Source: Pedobacter sp. Hv1 (GTDB lineage Bacteria; Bacteroidota; Bacteroidia; Sphingobacteriales; Sphingobacteriaceae). From it: a stretch of 64,000 bases of DNA. A program made the translations under genes and the position numbers. Location of the stretch: NCBI RefSeq assembly GCF_001412215.1, contig NZ_LLWP01000003.1, positions 186,001 through 250,000 on the forward strand, given 5' to 3'. Below, one piece after another: positions 19,956 to 29,078 of the stretch. Under the pieces are notes generated by a model. The model searched no databases. It saw only the letters and a program-made list of their open reading frames with translations, and had not been told where the DNA came from. Each line of letters begins with the position of its first letter. Positions within the stretch are counted from its first letter, which is position 1.

Positions 19956-19959
19956 TAGG

Positions 19960-20598
19960 TTATATTTTTCTCTTTAATAAAGTTAGATAAGCTTCCCTAC
20001 TGATCATTTCTGCTCCAAGGCTCATTAAATGATCATTTGGCAATTGGCAATCGATCAGCTCAAAACCCATTTCTTGGGTTAGATAGATCAATGCTGTTTT
20101 AGAGGCATTGCTTACATGGCTGAACATGCTCTCTCCACAAAACACCTTGTTGATGATCACTCCATATAATCCCCCTACCAATTGCTCTTGCTGCCAAACT
20201 TCTATGCTATGTGCAATCCCTTTTTCATGTAGACTGATGTAGGCCGCTTGCATTTCATCTGTAATCCAGGTTCCATCCTGACCAAGCCTAGGTGTAGTTG
20301 CGCAAGCTTGAATTACTTCTTTAAATGCTTGGTTGGTGGTTACCTTAAACAAGCCCGATTGCAACACCTTACGCATACTCTTGCTGATTTTGATGTGCTT
20401 AGGAAAAATTACACAGCGCTCATGTGGCGAATACCATAAAATAGGCTCTCCTTCGCTATACCAAGGAAAAATCCCACTTTGATAGGCTAACGTTAAACGT
20501 GCAATACTGAGATCGCCACCAATGGCCAACAAACCATCTGGATCGGCCAAAGCAGGATCTGGAAAAACCAGTGCATCTTCAAGTAGTCTGAAAACCAT
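19960..20598 (-). CDS. aat: Leucyl/phenylalanyl-tRNA--protein transferase Aat
   Basis: Transfers Leu or Phe from aminoacyl-tRNA to N-terminal Lys or Arg of proteins, marking them for the ClpS/ClpAP N-degron pathway. The 212-residue protein has the family hallmarks [20 protein letters not shown] near the N-terminus, GIFPWY, and the WYSPHERC segment. Single gene, nearly abutting the SNF2 gene in convergent orientation. Confidence 0.95.
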   Translation of the reverse strand: MVFRLLEDALVFPDPALADPDGLLAIGGDLSIARLTLAYQSGIFPWYSEGEPILWYSPHERCVIFPKHIKISKSMRKVLQSGLFKVTTNQAFKEVIQACATTPRLGQDGTWITDEMQAAYISLHEKGIAHSIEVWQQEQLVGGLYGVIINKVFCGESMFSHVSNASKTALIYLTQEMGFELIDCQLPNDHLMSLGAEMISREAYLTLLKRKI

Positions 20599-20659
20599 CT
20601 ACAATGATAAGAAACTTTTAATATTGGGCGTCATATCAAATACATACTCAAGTAACCCA

Positions 20660-21013
20660 CTACTTTCGTTTTAGCACATAATATTTCTGGTTCCCGCTCT
20701 CATAGCTTTCTACATAGACCTGAAAAAGTTCATAGCCATAGTCTTTCATTTTATTGACACAATCTAAGGCCGAGTTGTACTCTAATTCTTGGTTCTTATC
20801 ATCTCTGATAATGCTGTCTTCATTAAAACTCTCTATTTTCTGTCCATATTGAAGACTGATTAAGATCTTATCGCTAAATCCTCGCTTAACTGCAGTAACC
20901 TCAATGTATTCGGAATGGATATCACTTAACTTAACATTTTTAACTTTTTGTGCTTTGGCATTTGACCATGCAAAGCAAGCGACAAGCACCGCTAAAACAA
21001 TTGACTTTTTCAT
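20660..21013 (-). CDS. Small secreted protein of unknown function
   Basis: Start set at ATG 21013, giving 117 residues with a good signal peptide (MKKSIVLAVLVACFAW to AKAQ). The longer in-frame reading to 21085 puts non-signal sequence in front of this. The mature part is a mixed alpha/beta domain ending in a KYYVLKRK strand, with residues GYELFQVYVE typical of small Bacteroidota periplasmic proteins of the DUF4177-like kind. Function unknown. Confidence 0.65.
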   Translation of the reverse strand: MKKSIVLAVLVACFAWSNAKAQKVKNVKLSDIHSEYIEVTAVKRGFSDKILISLQYGQKIESFNEDSIIRDDKNQELEYNSALDCVNKMKDYGYELFQVYVESYESGNQKYYVLKRK

Positions 21014-21122
21014 GTTGTTGAATTCTTTTGTGTGTACAGCAAAATACAAATAACATGTTAATCCTTTTTTAATTCCATGTAACAATATCCGGTCTACTTA
21101 CTCTTAAAATAAAGAAGTAGCA

Positions 21123-21491
21123 ATGAGTTTCATCGGCAATATCATTTGGGTAATTTTTGGGGGAATATTTATTTTCTTTCAATATCTATTTGGCGGACTG
21201 GTTTTATGCCTCACCATTGTAGGTATTCCATTTGGTATTCAATGTTTTAAATTTGCCATTGTAGGCCTGGCTCCATTTGGCGTAAAGATTACCGATACTT
21301 CGTCGAATATCGGTTGCCTCTCTACCGTTATGAATATTATCTGGTTGGTATTTGGTGGCTTTTGGATTGTATTGACCCACTTGCTGTTTGGCCTATTATT
21401 TTGCATCACTATTGTCGGTATCCCTTTTGGTTTACAGCATTTTAAACTGATGAATTTGGCCTTTTCGCCTTTTGGCAAATCAATTAGTTAG
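21123..21491 (+). CDS. YccF domain membrane protein
   Basis: A 122-residue inner-membrane protein made of two tandem copies of the YccF unit, each ending in a loop with TIVGIPFG (residues about 33-40 and 94-101). Each unit is one long hydrophobic segment plus an amphipathic part. Function is unknown in all bacteria. The gene is divergent from the small secreted protein and its stop touches the convergent META lipoprotein gene. Confidence 0.85.
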   Translation: MSFIGNIIWVIFGGIFIFFQYLFGGLVLCLTIVGIPFGIQCFKFAIVGLAPFGVKITDTSSNIGCLSTVMNIIWLVFGGFWIVLTHLLFGLLFCITIVGIPFGLQHFKLMNLAFSPFGKSIS

Positions 21492-21890
21492 TTATTCACC
21501 CTTGATAAAGACCATCATTACCTTACCATCTTTTAACAGCTGTAATTTACCATCTACCACTTTAAAAGAGTTGACTGCTTTTAAGCCGTCTGTATAGTTT
21601 TTTTCTGCCTGTGCTACACTTTCGCAGAACATCATGGTGCCAAATATCTCTTCAATTTTAAGTGTGTTTCCACTAATTGTACTTTTGCCGCCAAAACTAT
21701 TACAGAAAGACTTGCCTCCGATTTGATTGTCGGCACCAAAATTTAAGGTTGCTTTTTCTTTTGTGGGCAAGGTTTGACCCATCCATTCACTTAATGTCCA
21801 TTTGGTATTGGCTACTGTGCCTGTAGTTATCTTTTTTGAACATGCCTGAAGGACAATGATTAAAACAAATCCTAAAAATAATCTTTTCAT
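21492..21890 (-). CDS. META domain lipoprotein (HslJ-like)
   Basis: A 132-residue predicted lipoprotein, lipobox ending LQAC at residue 17, followed by a META domain: TKWTLSEW, NQIGGKSFCNSFGGKSTI and the TMMFCE motif are typical. Related HslJ proteins are heat-inducible and linked to envelope stress, but the biochemical role is unknown. It is followed upstream by the App1 phosphatase gene in the same direction (11 bases apart), so the two may be co-transcribed. Confidence 0.88.
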   Translation of the reverse strand: MKRLFLGFVLIIVLQACSKKITTGTVANTKWTLSEWMGQTLPTKEKATLNFGADNQIGGKSFCNSFGGKSTISGNTLKIEEIFGTMMFCESVAQAEKNYTDGLKAVNSFKVVDGKLQLLKDGKVMMVFIKGE

Positions 21891-21901
21891 GGTTTTTCGG
21901 T

Positions 21902-22879
21902 TTAAATGATCAATCCAATTTGTTTGGAGTGCGCTATGGCGATTTCGCTATCTGTAAATAAACAAGTTTTTATTTGTTGTTGCTCAATTTTCTTTAAAAA
22001 ATTTTCTGTTTCTGCTTGTCGTTCTGGTCTCACATTTCTAATGTAAACCGCAGCTATACTCAATGGATATTTCTCTGCTATAGTTTGGTAAATCATTGGG
22101 TCTTGTTGAGAGTTGTCGCCAAAAAAAACAAATAACTGATGAGGAAAAGCGTTAATGATTCGCATTACTCTTAATAATTTTCCCTCGTGACCAGTTTTAC
22201 CTATCTTAAATAAATTCTTCCAACGTTTAAGCTGGTTCAGTAAAAAGGCTCCTTCTGGCAGTTCATTAAATTTAAACATTTCTAGCAAATAATCATACAA
22301 ATTCCATTCGCTACTCGACACATAAAAAAAAGGATTTGGTTGTCCTGCTTCAGTATGTGCGTTGGCCAATAATTGATAATGTTCTTGTACCGACGGAAAA
22401 GTTCTTCGCGTACGTGGGTTTTTGATAAACAATTCTCTGAGCCTTCTGGTCAGTTTTGCCGAATGCGAAACCATAATGGTATCGTCAATATCGGATATAA
22501 AGGCATATTGTGTGATGTGTGGCACGAAAATCTCTCCTTCTGCCTCGGCCATCACCTCATCACCAAACTCGCTTAGTGCTTCTATTTTTACGGTATGCCA
22601 ACCTGCCGCAACTTTATGCTCTGCTTGCCATTCAAATTTAAAAAAGCCATCATACTCTGTCTTCTGATGAACGAGCTGCCCATGAAAATTTAACCGCACT
22701 TTGGCAAAGGGATAGGGCTTAACCACAAAAAGCTTAAATAGGTGCACCATATTGACAAAAAAATTGGTGCTAAAATTTTGTGTGGTGGTGGCCTTGAACT
22801 TAAAAACATGACCATATACAACTAAATTATGTGTGTGGCCATAACCATGATATATTTTTAAGCTTGCTGTTTTTTTCAT
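21902..22879 (-). CDS. App1-family phosphatase (DUF2183)
   Basis: A 325-residue protein with an N-terminal beta-rich region and a C-terminal HAD-like phosphatase domain. DIDDT at 130-134 is the DxDxT nucleophile motif, and FFGDNSQQDPMIY further on supplies the acidic metal-binding residues. Eukaryotic App1 is a phosphatidate phosphatase. A lipid substrate here would fit the divergent lipid kinase gene next door, but that is inference. Confidence 0.85.
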   Translation of the reverse strand: MKKTASLKIYHGYGHTHNLVVYGHVFKFKATTTQNFSTNFFVNMVHLFKLFVVKPYPFAKVRLNFHGQLVHQKTEYDGFFKFEWQAEHKVAAGWHTVKIEALSEFGDEVMAEAEGEIFVPHITQYAFISDIDDTIMVSHSAKLTRRLRELFIKNPRTRRTFPSVQEHYQLLANAHTEAGQPNPFFYVSSSEWNLYDYLLEMFKFNELPEGAFLLNQLKRWKNLFKIGKTGHEGKLLRVMRIINAFPHQLFVFFGDNSQQDPMIYQTIAEKYPLSIAAVYIRNVRPERQAETENFLKKIEQQQIKTCLFTDSEIAIAHSKQIGLII

Positions 22880-22940
22880 GATATATTTAAAACAGATTTT
22901 GGCTTTAGTTGTTTGTTAGGCAGCTATAAATTACCTATCT

Positions 22941-23813
22941 GTGAAACCCAAAGCTATAAAGATATTATTTGTGATCAACCCAATTTCAGGGAATCATACG
23001 ATCAATTACAAGAAAGAAATCAGCGCTTTTTTTAAGTCAAAAGACGAAGCATTTGAGCTTTATGAACTTCCTAAAAATTGTACGATCGAAGTTCTAAAAG
23101 CGGCCATCAACAAATCGAAAGCAGACCGTGTAGTTGCAGTTGGTGGCGATGGCACTTTAAAATTGGTAGCCGAATGTTTGCTCCACAGCAAAACACCTAT
23201 TGGCATTATTCCGGCAGGTTCTGCCAATGGGATGGCCAAAGAACTAGGAATTCCATTAGATTTAAATGAAGCTTTGGCTTTAACCATTAACGGACAACCC
23301 AAACAAATCCATGCGGTTGCCGTCAATAACGAACTTTGTATCCACTTGGCTGATATCGGTTTCAATGCTTATCTGGTTAAAAAGTTTGATGAACTTCCCG
23401 AACGGGGCATGTTAACCTATGCAAAAGCAGCATGGCATGCCTTTTGGAACCACAGGAAAATGCCTGTAGAGTTTAAGATCGGCGACAAATTAATTAAACA
23501 AAAAGCAGCTATGGTAGCCATTGCCAATGCAACCCAATATGGAACAGGATTAAAGATTAATCCAGAAGGGAAACTAGACGACAACCTTTTTGAAATTATT
23601 GTGGTTAAAGATTATGCGGTAATGGAAATTATTAAAATATGGATCAGCAAGTTGCTGTGGGATCCTAAAAAAATAGAATATTTTCAGACCACAAGTTTAA
23701 AAATAACGGCGAAACACAAAGTACATTTTCAGGTTGATGGAGAATATTTAGGAAAAGTGAATAGCATTGAAGCAAAGCTGATTCCAAAGGCAATTCATGT
23801 TATTGTGCCTTAA
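22941..23813 (+). CDS. Diacylglycerol kinase family lipid kinase
   Basis: A 290-residue member of the DagK/YegS catalytic family. The NPISG motif (13-17) and the nucleotide-binding GGDGT (68-72) followed by ECLLHSKTPIGIIPAGSANG are diagnostic. It probably phosphorylates a membrane lipid at the cytosolic face. The start is GTG at 22941, which places NPISG at the normal distance from the N-terminus. It is divergent from the App1-like phosphatase gene 61 bases away, so a kinase and a candidate lipid phosphatase share an upstream region. Confidence 0.9.
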   Translation: MKPKAIKILFVINPISGNHTINYKKEISAFFKSKDEAFELYELPKNCTIEVLKAAINKSKADRVVAVGGDGTLKLVAECLLHSKTPIGIIPAGSANGMAKELGIPLDLNEALALTINGQPKQIHAVAVNNELCIHLADIGFNAYLVKKFDELPERGMLTYAKAAWHAFWNHRKMPVEFKIGDKLIKQKAAMVAIANATQYGTGLKINPEGKLDDNLFEIIVVKDYAVMEIIKIWISKLLWDPKKIEYFQTTSLKITAKHKVHFQVDGEYLGKVNSIEAKLIPKAIHVIVP

Positions 23814-23821
23814 ACGGCTAT

Positions 23822-24232
23822 TTATGCTTCAATGAATTGCTGTTTCATTTTCAACTGCCCTTTGATGGTTAAGTATAAACGGATAAACTCCACCATGAAA
23901 CAGATCTTTAACAGCGCATCATACCATTTAAAATTATAAATTTCCATTACTTCGGGCAACATGGTGATGAAACCGATAGAAAACACATACAAATAAAGCC
24001 TAAACGGAAATTGGACATAGTATAAAATAAAGCCAAATTTCTTTAATAGAAATTGCCCAATAGCACCAATAAGTACCAAAACAAACATTGGGAACAGTAA
24101 AATTGATTCTATTTTAACGGATAGTTGGTTGGGTAGTTCGGAGTAATGGTTAGAGATATACCAGAGTTGCATGCTCATCAAAACCAAAGAGATCAAATCT
24201 AGCAATACAAGAGAACGGAAAAGTAGACGCAT
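23822..24232 (-). CDS. Small membrane protein of unknown function
   Basis: A 136-residue protein with four predicted membrane helices and a basic C-terminal tail. I do not recognise the family. It is the last gene of a minus-strand run beginning at rbfA and starts 1 base after the TonB-domain protein gene ends. Confidence 0.7.
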   Translation of the reverse strand: MRLLFRSLVLLDLISLVLMSMQLWYISNHYSELPNQLSVKIESILLFPMFVLVLIGAIGQFLLKKFGFILYYVQFPFRLYLYVFSIGFITMLPEVMEIYNFKWYDALLKICFMVEFIRLYLTIKGQLKMKQQFIEA

Positions 24233-24233
24233 A

Positions 24234-24887
24234 TTATTTACAGTATTTGGAGAGCCAACTGTCTGCCAGTGTTGAGCCCATATATTTTACAAAGTTAAAA
24301 TCTTCACAGGCTCCTTGTTTATCTCCCTGTTTATATTTTTTCAATCCACCAGCTATCCTACTTTGTAAATACTCATCGTCAATTCCCAATTCGTTTTTAA
24401 TGTGAAAAACCTTGGCTTCGTCTTCGGGTTTAGACGTTCCCTTTTCTTTATTTTTATAATAATTTGAAATGACTTTGGTCAATTCTTCTTGATCTTTATA
24501 GGCTCTTATGGCTAGTGCGGTTTCATTTTGTGATTGTCTACTGCAATCGTAACCATTCAGTACAAAATTTACAGGCACAATAATCAAAGCTAAGGTATCA
24601 TGCTTTTGAGATACGATCCATTTGCCGCTGCTCATTCTAATTAACCTTAAGGCTTCATCATCTAAATCTGTTCCAATTCCTTTGGTCACTGTCGAATAAT
24701 AAACTTGACCCTTGGTATTTAATTTAAAACCAATGCTTACGGTACCTTGAATACAATTGTGTAAAGAATAATTGGGATATACGGTATTGCTCTTTAAAAA
24801 ACTGGCCAAACCGCCTTTAAATTGCGGCTCTTGTGCATTAGCCGCAACAGCAAAAAAGAACAGAAATAGCGTTACAATTTTGAACAT
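24234..24887 (-). CDS. Secreted TonB C-terminal domain protein
   Basis: Start set at ATG 24887, giving 217 residues with a signal peptide ending AANAQ. The longer in-frame reading to 24995 overlaps the peptidase gene and has no signal sequence. Residues about 30-120 resemble the TonB C-terminal (energy-transducer) fold: VSIGFKLNTKGQVYYSTVTKG then DDEALRLI, as in Bacteroidota TonB-like proteins. No N-terminal membrane anchor with a Pro-rich linker is present, so it is not a standard energy transducer. A helical C-terminal part with a conserved-looking KQGACEDFNFVK segment follows. Confidence 0.7.
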   Translation of the reverse strand: MFKIVTLFLFFFAVAANAQEPQFKGGLASFLKSNTVYPNYSLHNCIQGTVSIGFKLNTKGQVYYSTVTKGIGTDLDDEALRLIRMSSGKWIVSQKHDTLALIIVPVNFVLNGYDCSRQSQNETALAIRAYKDQEELTKVISNYYKNKEKGTSKPEDEAKVFHIKNELGIDDEYLQSRIAGGLKKYKQGDKQGACEDFNFVKYMGSTLADSWLSKYCK

Positions 24888-24904
24888 ATTTAAATTTACG
24901 CATT

Positions 24905-25612
24905 TTAAAGCAAAGCCGATGTAAAAGTATGCTTTAAAATTAACGCAGGGTCTGGACAATTGTTTAAATAAGTTGCTCTTTTTGTAAATTGACAAACACC
25001 GGGATAGTCTCCTTTTTTGCCTTCCATATTAAACATCAACTGGAAATGGAGATGTGGTGGCCAATGTCCGTTTTCTGCAGCAATACCAAAAGTGGCAAAT
25101 TGTTGCCCTGCAGGAATCAACTGACCTTCTTTTAATCCTTTCAAAGAAGCTAGGCTCAGGTGTCCATATAAGGCATAAAGTGTCAAATCTTCTAATTGGT
25201 ATTGTAGGATAATGGTTGCGCCATAATCGCCAAAGTGATCATTAAATTCGAAGCTGTGCACTTTTGCATCGTAAAAATTAAAAATGGGTGTTTCTGCAGG
25301 TCCCCAAATATCAATACCCAAATGTAATCTTCTGGGTTCTTCTGTGGCATCAAAGTGCGCACTTCTGCTGTAAATGGTCCGATGCTCATTGTAACCACCA
25401 ATACCATACCTTGCTTTATTTTCGGCTAGTTTTTGGTCTACCCAATCTGCAAATGTAGTTGTATCTGCTAATATGGTTGGGGTAAGTTCTGTATTGTTGG
25501 CCGTAAAATCAAAAGGCAATAAAGTATCTGTAGCAGCATTAAACGCTACTACTTTATGAATCTGATTTTTAGGATGGGACAGAAAATCTTGAAGTTGTTG
25601 TAAAGCACTCAT
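24905..25612 (-). CDS. M23 family metallopeptidase
   Basis: A 235-residue LytM/M23 peptidase-like protein. Zinc ligands are expected at HLGIDIW (His and Asp) and HLHF in the GHWPPHLHFQLM segment, with GHLS supplying the catalytic His. All are present. No signal peptide is visible, so location is unclear. It may act on a cytosolic or exported glycopeptide by an unusual route. It overlaps the hemolysin III gene by 4 bases. Confidence 0.85.
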   Translation of the reverse strand: MSALQQLQDFLSHPKNQIHKVVAFNAATDTLLPFDFTANNTELTPTILADTTTFADWVDQKLAENKARYGIGGYNEHRTIYSRSAHFDATEEPRRLHLGIDIWGPAETPIFNFYDAKVHSFEFNDHFGDYGATIILQYQLEDLTLYALYGHLSLASLKGLKEGQLIPAGQQFATFGIAAENGHWPPHLHFQLMFNMEGKKGDYPGVCQFTKRATYLNNCPDPALILKHTFTSALL

Positions 25613-26253
25613 CTTGCATTAAAAACATAAACGTAATTGTAAATGAAGTGCGAAAGTGCGCCAAAATTTACAAATACATGCCAAATTTCGTGGCTGTGAA
25701 AAAGCTTGTGCAATTGTTTATCCTTGGCATAAAAGTAGGTACCACCCACATAAAACAAACCGCCAATAATTAACCAGGTAATGGCGCCAAATGGTAAAGT
25801 TTCTAGCATCTTTTGCAAAAAGGGGATCACCAAACAGCCCATGGCAATGTATAATCCTGTAGAAATTGCTTGGTTTTTTAATCGGTTAAAGATTTTCAAT
25901 AAACAACCTACCAAGGCAATTAACCAAACCATACCAAATAGTACCCAACGTAACCAACCATCAAAAACCAATAGTGCGGTTGGTGTAAAGGAACCGGCAA
26001 TCATCAAGTAGATGCAACAATGGTCAAATTTTTGCCAAAACCTAATTCCATATTCTGTTTTGGGCACACTGTGGTACGTTGCACTTACGCCAAACAAAAT
26101 AATGATCCCTATACCGTAAATATAAGCAGCAGCATATTCAAAATGGGTATTCGCTTTTTGCAATAAAAGATAGAGGGCCGGAATAGCTAAAAGGGCTGGT
26201 ACTACATGTGTTAAAAAGTTACCTGGCTCCCTGATATACCTATGGTTGCTCAT
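25609..26253 (-). CDS. Hemolysin III family membrane protein (TrhA/PAQR)
   Basis: A 214-residue integral membrane protein with seven predicted helices. The conserved SATYHS motif after the second helix, the FDHCCIYLMIAGSFTP segment and the C-terminal HEIWHVFV are the PAQR/YqfA hallmarks, including the three His and one Asp that bind zinc in homologues. Bacterial members affect membrane energetics and lipid composition. Overlaps rbfA by 14 bases upstream. Confidence 0.93.
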   Translation of the reverse strand: MSNHRYIREPGNFLTHVVPALLAIPALYLLLQKANTHFEYAAAYIYGIGIIILFGVSATYHSVPKTEYGIRFWQKFDHCCIYLMIAGSFTPTALLVFDGWLRWVLFGMVWLIALVGCLLKIFNRLKNQAISTGLYIAMGCLVIPFLQKMLETLPFGAITWLIIGGLFYVGGTYFYAKDKQLHKLFHSHEIWHVFVNFGALSHFIYNYVYVFNAR

Positions 26254-26626
26254 CAGTTTCTTCGTCGGTTTCTTTTCTATCTTTAGCTATTTTATTGAAA
26301 ATTTTATCCATGTGCTCCACATATTCATTGGTATCATCCACAAAAAACGAGAGCGTAGGAATTACCCTGGCCTGGTGACGGATGCGCGAACCTAGTTTAT
26401 ACCTGATTTCGCTGGCATGTGAATTAACTGTAGCAACTGATAGACTGGTATTGTTGGTATTTAAAAAACTTAAATAAACCTTCGCCACAGCTAAATCTGG
26501 CGAAACGCGAACTTTTGTAATGGTAACTAAGGTATTTGGCAAATAAGCTGCCCCTTCTCGTTGAAAAATAGCAGCAAGCTCTTCCTGTAATAATCCTGCA
26601 AACTTCTGTTGTCTTTTACTTTCCAT
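26240..26626 (-). CDS. rbfA: Ribosome-binding factor A RbfA
   Basis: Assists 30S subunit maturation and 16S rRNA 5'-end processing. The 128-residue protein starts with MESKRQQKFAGLLQEELAAI and shows the KH-like fold with VRVSPDLAVAKVYLSFL and RYKLGSRIRHQARVIPTLSFFVDD, as in other RbfA proteins. The C-terminus is acidic. First gene of a run with hemolysin III, M23 peptidase and TonB-domain genes. Confidence 0.93.
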   Translation of the reverse strand: MESKRQQKFAGLLQEELAAIFQREGAAYLPNTLVTITKVRVSPDLAVAKVYLSFLNTNNTSLSVATVNSHASEIRYKLGSRIRHQARVIPTLSFFVDDTNEYVEHMDKIFNKIAKDRKETDEETDEQP

Positions 26627-26667
26627 ATTCTTTAATTTCTTTGCTTAAGTAATGCTTGCAGCAATAC

Positions 26668-27771
26668 CTAAAATCTTTTCACTTCATTTAACACAAATTG
26701 CCAGGTTGGATATGTTGAACTGCTTTTGCTTTGATCTTGATAGACCTTTAGTAGCTGAGGTTCAAAATACGTGGCTAATGCGATACTGCTTCTTGCTTCT
26801 GCTGGGTTAAAAGGTGTTCCTGCAAGATAACCCTTTTCGCCATTAGCTGCTCTTTTTTTATCAAATGCTGCTTTTGAGTTTACAAACTCTGCATGTGTTT
26901 TTTCTCCCGTAAAATAAGGGATCAAAAAGTGGACGCTTGTTTTCAAAGACGCCCCATTTTTACTTTGGTAGTTATAAAAATCGCCTTTTATTTGCGGATC
27001 TCTATTTAAAATTGTGGCAGCAACCATTAAAGGGTCTACATCGTATACATGGTAATGCAAGGCATCTCTTTCCTCAAAATCGAAACTGCTACCATCTTTC
27101 CGAAGGTTTTGCGAAATTTGTATCACGTAAGCCTGAACTGCTTGGTTTCTTAGATTTTTATCGTCTAATGCTACCGCAATCTCAGTTAAAACCTTAATCC
27201 GGTGTGAGTTCCAATTGTTAAAGCTTTTGCTGCTGCCTTTATTGGCTACGGCCTCACGTAATGTTCTAATTTCTTGTTTGGCTACTTCGTTTAACCACAA
27301 CTTGATGACCAAGGTTTCATCGGCCTTCAAATCGCTTTTCAATAAATCGTAGGCAAAAATAATCCGATCTAAATTGGTATCGTTAATGGGATTACCCATT
27401 GGTTTATTCTGCTTTGCCCAAGCCAACAAGAACTCAGTAGTTTTGTTGAGGTACTTTTTATCTCCTGTAATTTTATAAGTTAAACTGAGTGCATATACTT
27501 TTTGCATGTCTTCTAACGATTTCCATGTTTTCGTTTTACGTGGATCGCCTTGTAGAATACCCTCTGTTAAAATGGTATCAGCCGGATTTGGTGTTGCCAA
27601 CAATGCTTCATCAGCAGTTTTCAATATTCCTTCCCAATGTTTTTTTACCTCAACATCTGCTTGAACTAATTTTTTCAATCTGCTGAGCTCTGTGGCATTT
27701 AAGCTCACTACCTGAGCTTTGCCCACAAAAAAACAACAGCAGAAAATGCCAAACCAGAATAGGTGCTTCAT
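26668..27771 (-). CDS. Secreted alginate lyase superfamily protein
   Basis: The 367-residue protein has a signal peptide ending GKAQ (about residue 19) and the (alpha/alpha) barrel pattern of PL5-type alginate lyases. NNWNSHR (about residue 182) and the ALHYHVYDVDPL segment (about 236-247) contain the expected catalytic Asn, His and Tyr. It probably cleaves an acidic polysaccharide in the periplasm. Whether the substrate is alginate is not fixed. It is not part of a polysaccharide utilisation locus here. Confidence 0.8.
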   Translation of the reverse strand: MKHLFWFGIFCCCFFVGKAQVVSLNATELSRLKKLVQADVEVKKHWEGILKTADEALLATPNPADTILTEGILQGDPRKTKTWKSLEDMQKVYALSLTYKITGDKKYLNKTTEFLLAWAKQNKPMGNPINDTNLDRIIFAYDLLKSDLKADETLVIKLWLNEVAKQEIRTLREAVANKGSSKSFNNWNSHRIKVLTEIAVALDDKNLRNQAVQAYVIQISQNLRKDGSSFDFEERDALHYHVYDVDPLMVAATILNRDPQIKGDFYNYQSKNGASLKTSVHFLIPYFTGEKTHAEFVNSKAAFDKKRAANGEKGYLAGTPFNPAEARSSIALATYFEPQLLKVYQDQSKSSSTYPTWQFVLNEVKRF

Positions 27772-27791
27772 TGTAAAAGGGTTTATTTTTG

Positions 27792-28988
27792 CTAATATAA
27801 CAACTTATCGTAGGGATACCTCACTGTATGCAAACTCTTTACCTTATCGTAAAGTAATTGCTTAAACTCTTCTACATTTTCTTTTTTGGTAGCCGAAATA
27901 AAAATAGCAGGTGCATTGTGATGCGCCATCCAACTTTTCTTAAAATCGGCCAATGTTAATGGGCCTGTTTCTTCTTCTTCATTAAACTCATCGGCTGCTG
28001 GTGTAACATACGCATCAATTTTGTTAAAGATCATGATGGTATCTTTGTCTCTGGCACCCAAATCGTTCAAGGTTTCATTCACTGTATGGATCTGATCTTC
28101 AAAATTGGGATGCGAAACATCTACCACATGAATCAATACATCAGCTTCCCTTACTTCGTCTAAAGTAGATTTGAAACATTCTACCAAATGGTGAGGCAGT
28201 TTTCTGATGAACCCTACGGTATCTGACAATAAAAATGGTAGATTTTCTATTACCACTTTACGAACAGTAGTATCTAGCGTAGCAAAAAGCTTGTTTTCTG
28301 CAAACACATCAGACTTTGAAAGCATGTTCATAATGGTTGATTTACCAACGTTGGTATAACCCACCAAGGCTACACGAATCAATTGCCCACGATTTTTACG
28401 TTGCGTTTCATTCTGGCGGTCGATCAGTTTCAAGCGTTCTTTTAAAAGAGAAATCTTCTCCAAGATCATCCTTCTATCGCTTTCAATTTGTGTCTCACCA
28501 GGTCCACGCATCCCAATACCCCCCTTTTGACGCTCCAAGTGAGTCCATAAACGTGTTAAACGTGGCAACAGGTATTGTAACTGCGCAAGTTCTACCTGAG
28601 TTTTTGCTTGAGCAGTTTGTGCTCTTCCGGCAAAGATATCTAAGATCAAGTTGCTCCTGTCCAAGATTTTTACTTGTAGCTCTCGCTCAATGTTACGCAA
28701 TTGCGATGGTGACAATTCATCGTCAAAAACCACCATATCTATTTCTTCGGCCTTTACATAAGCCTGTATCTCTTCTAACTTTCCTGTGCCCACAAACGTA
28801 GCACGATCTGGTTTCAGCATCTTTTGTGTAAAGACTTTTTCTACCGCACCACCAGCTGTATCTACCAAAAAAGCCAATTCATCTAAATATTCTTTAGTCT
28901 GTTCAGGTTTTTCGCCAGGCGTAATTACCCCAACAAGTACGGCTCGTTCTTGCTTCAGGGCTGTATCATAATATTTCTGTTTTCCCAT
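27792..28988 (-). CDS. hflX: GTPase HflX
   Basis: Ribosome-associated GTPase that rescues stalled or hibernating 50S/70S ribosomes under stress. The 398-residue protein has the N-terminal HflX domain, the glycine-rich hallmark GGIGMRGPGETQIESDRR (156-173), G1 GYTNVGKS (210-217), G3 DTVGF and G4 NKID. A C-terminal extension with an acidic EEEETG stretch is typical of Bacteroidota. Expressed from its own TATATTTG promoter. Confidence 0.95.
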   Translation of the reverse strand: MGKQKYYDTALKQERAVLVGVITPGEKPEQTKEYLDELAFLVDTAGGAVEKVFTQKMLKPDRATFVGTGKLEEIQAYVKAEEIDMVVFDDELSPSQLRNIERELQVKILDRSNLILDIFAGRAQTAQAKTQVELAQLQYLLPRLTRLWTHLERQKGGIGMRGPGETQIESDRRMILEKISLLKERLKLIDRQNETQRKNRGQLIRVALVGYTNVGKSTIMNMLSKSDVFAENKLFATLDTTVRKVVIENLPFLLSDTVGFIRKLPHHLVECFKSTLDEVREADVLIHVVDVSHPNFEDQIHTVNETLNDLGARDKDTIMIFNKIDAYVTPAADEFNEEEETGPLTLADFKKSWMAHHNAPAIFISATKKENVEEFKQLLYDKVKSLHTVRYPYDKLLY

Positions 28989-28999
28989 GTAATTATTTA

Positions 29000-29007
29000 C
29001 AAATATA
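29000..29007 (-). promoter_or_regulatory. -7 box TATATTTG of hflX
   Basis: Exact TAnnTTTG match ending 11 bases upstream of the hflX ATG, implying a very short 5' leader. No clear -33 element. Confidence 0.5.
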
Positions 29008-29078
29008 CGAAGTTTAAAATTGTGGTTTTATTTGTACTTTGCTTGTTCAAAATTCTAAACGCTCAAGCTTAACAACAG

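Noticed and set aside
28337..28801. 154-codon plus-strand ORF
   Set aside because: Antisense to hflX, whose coding sequence has all GTPase motifs.
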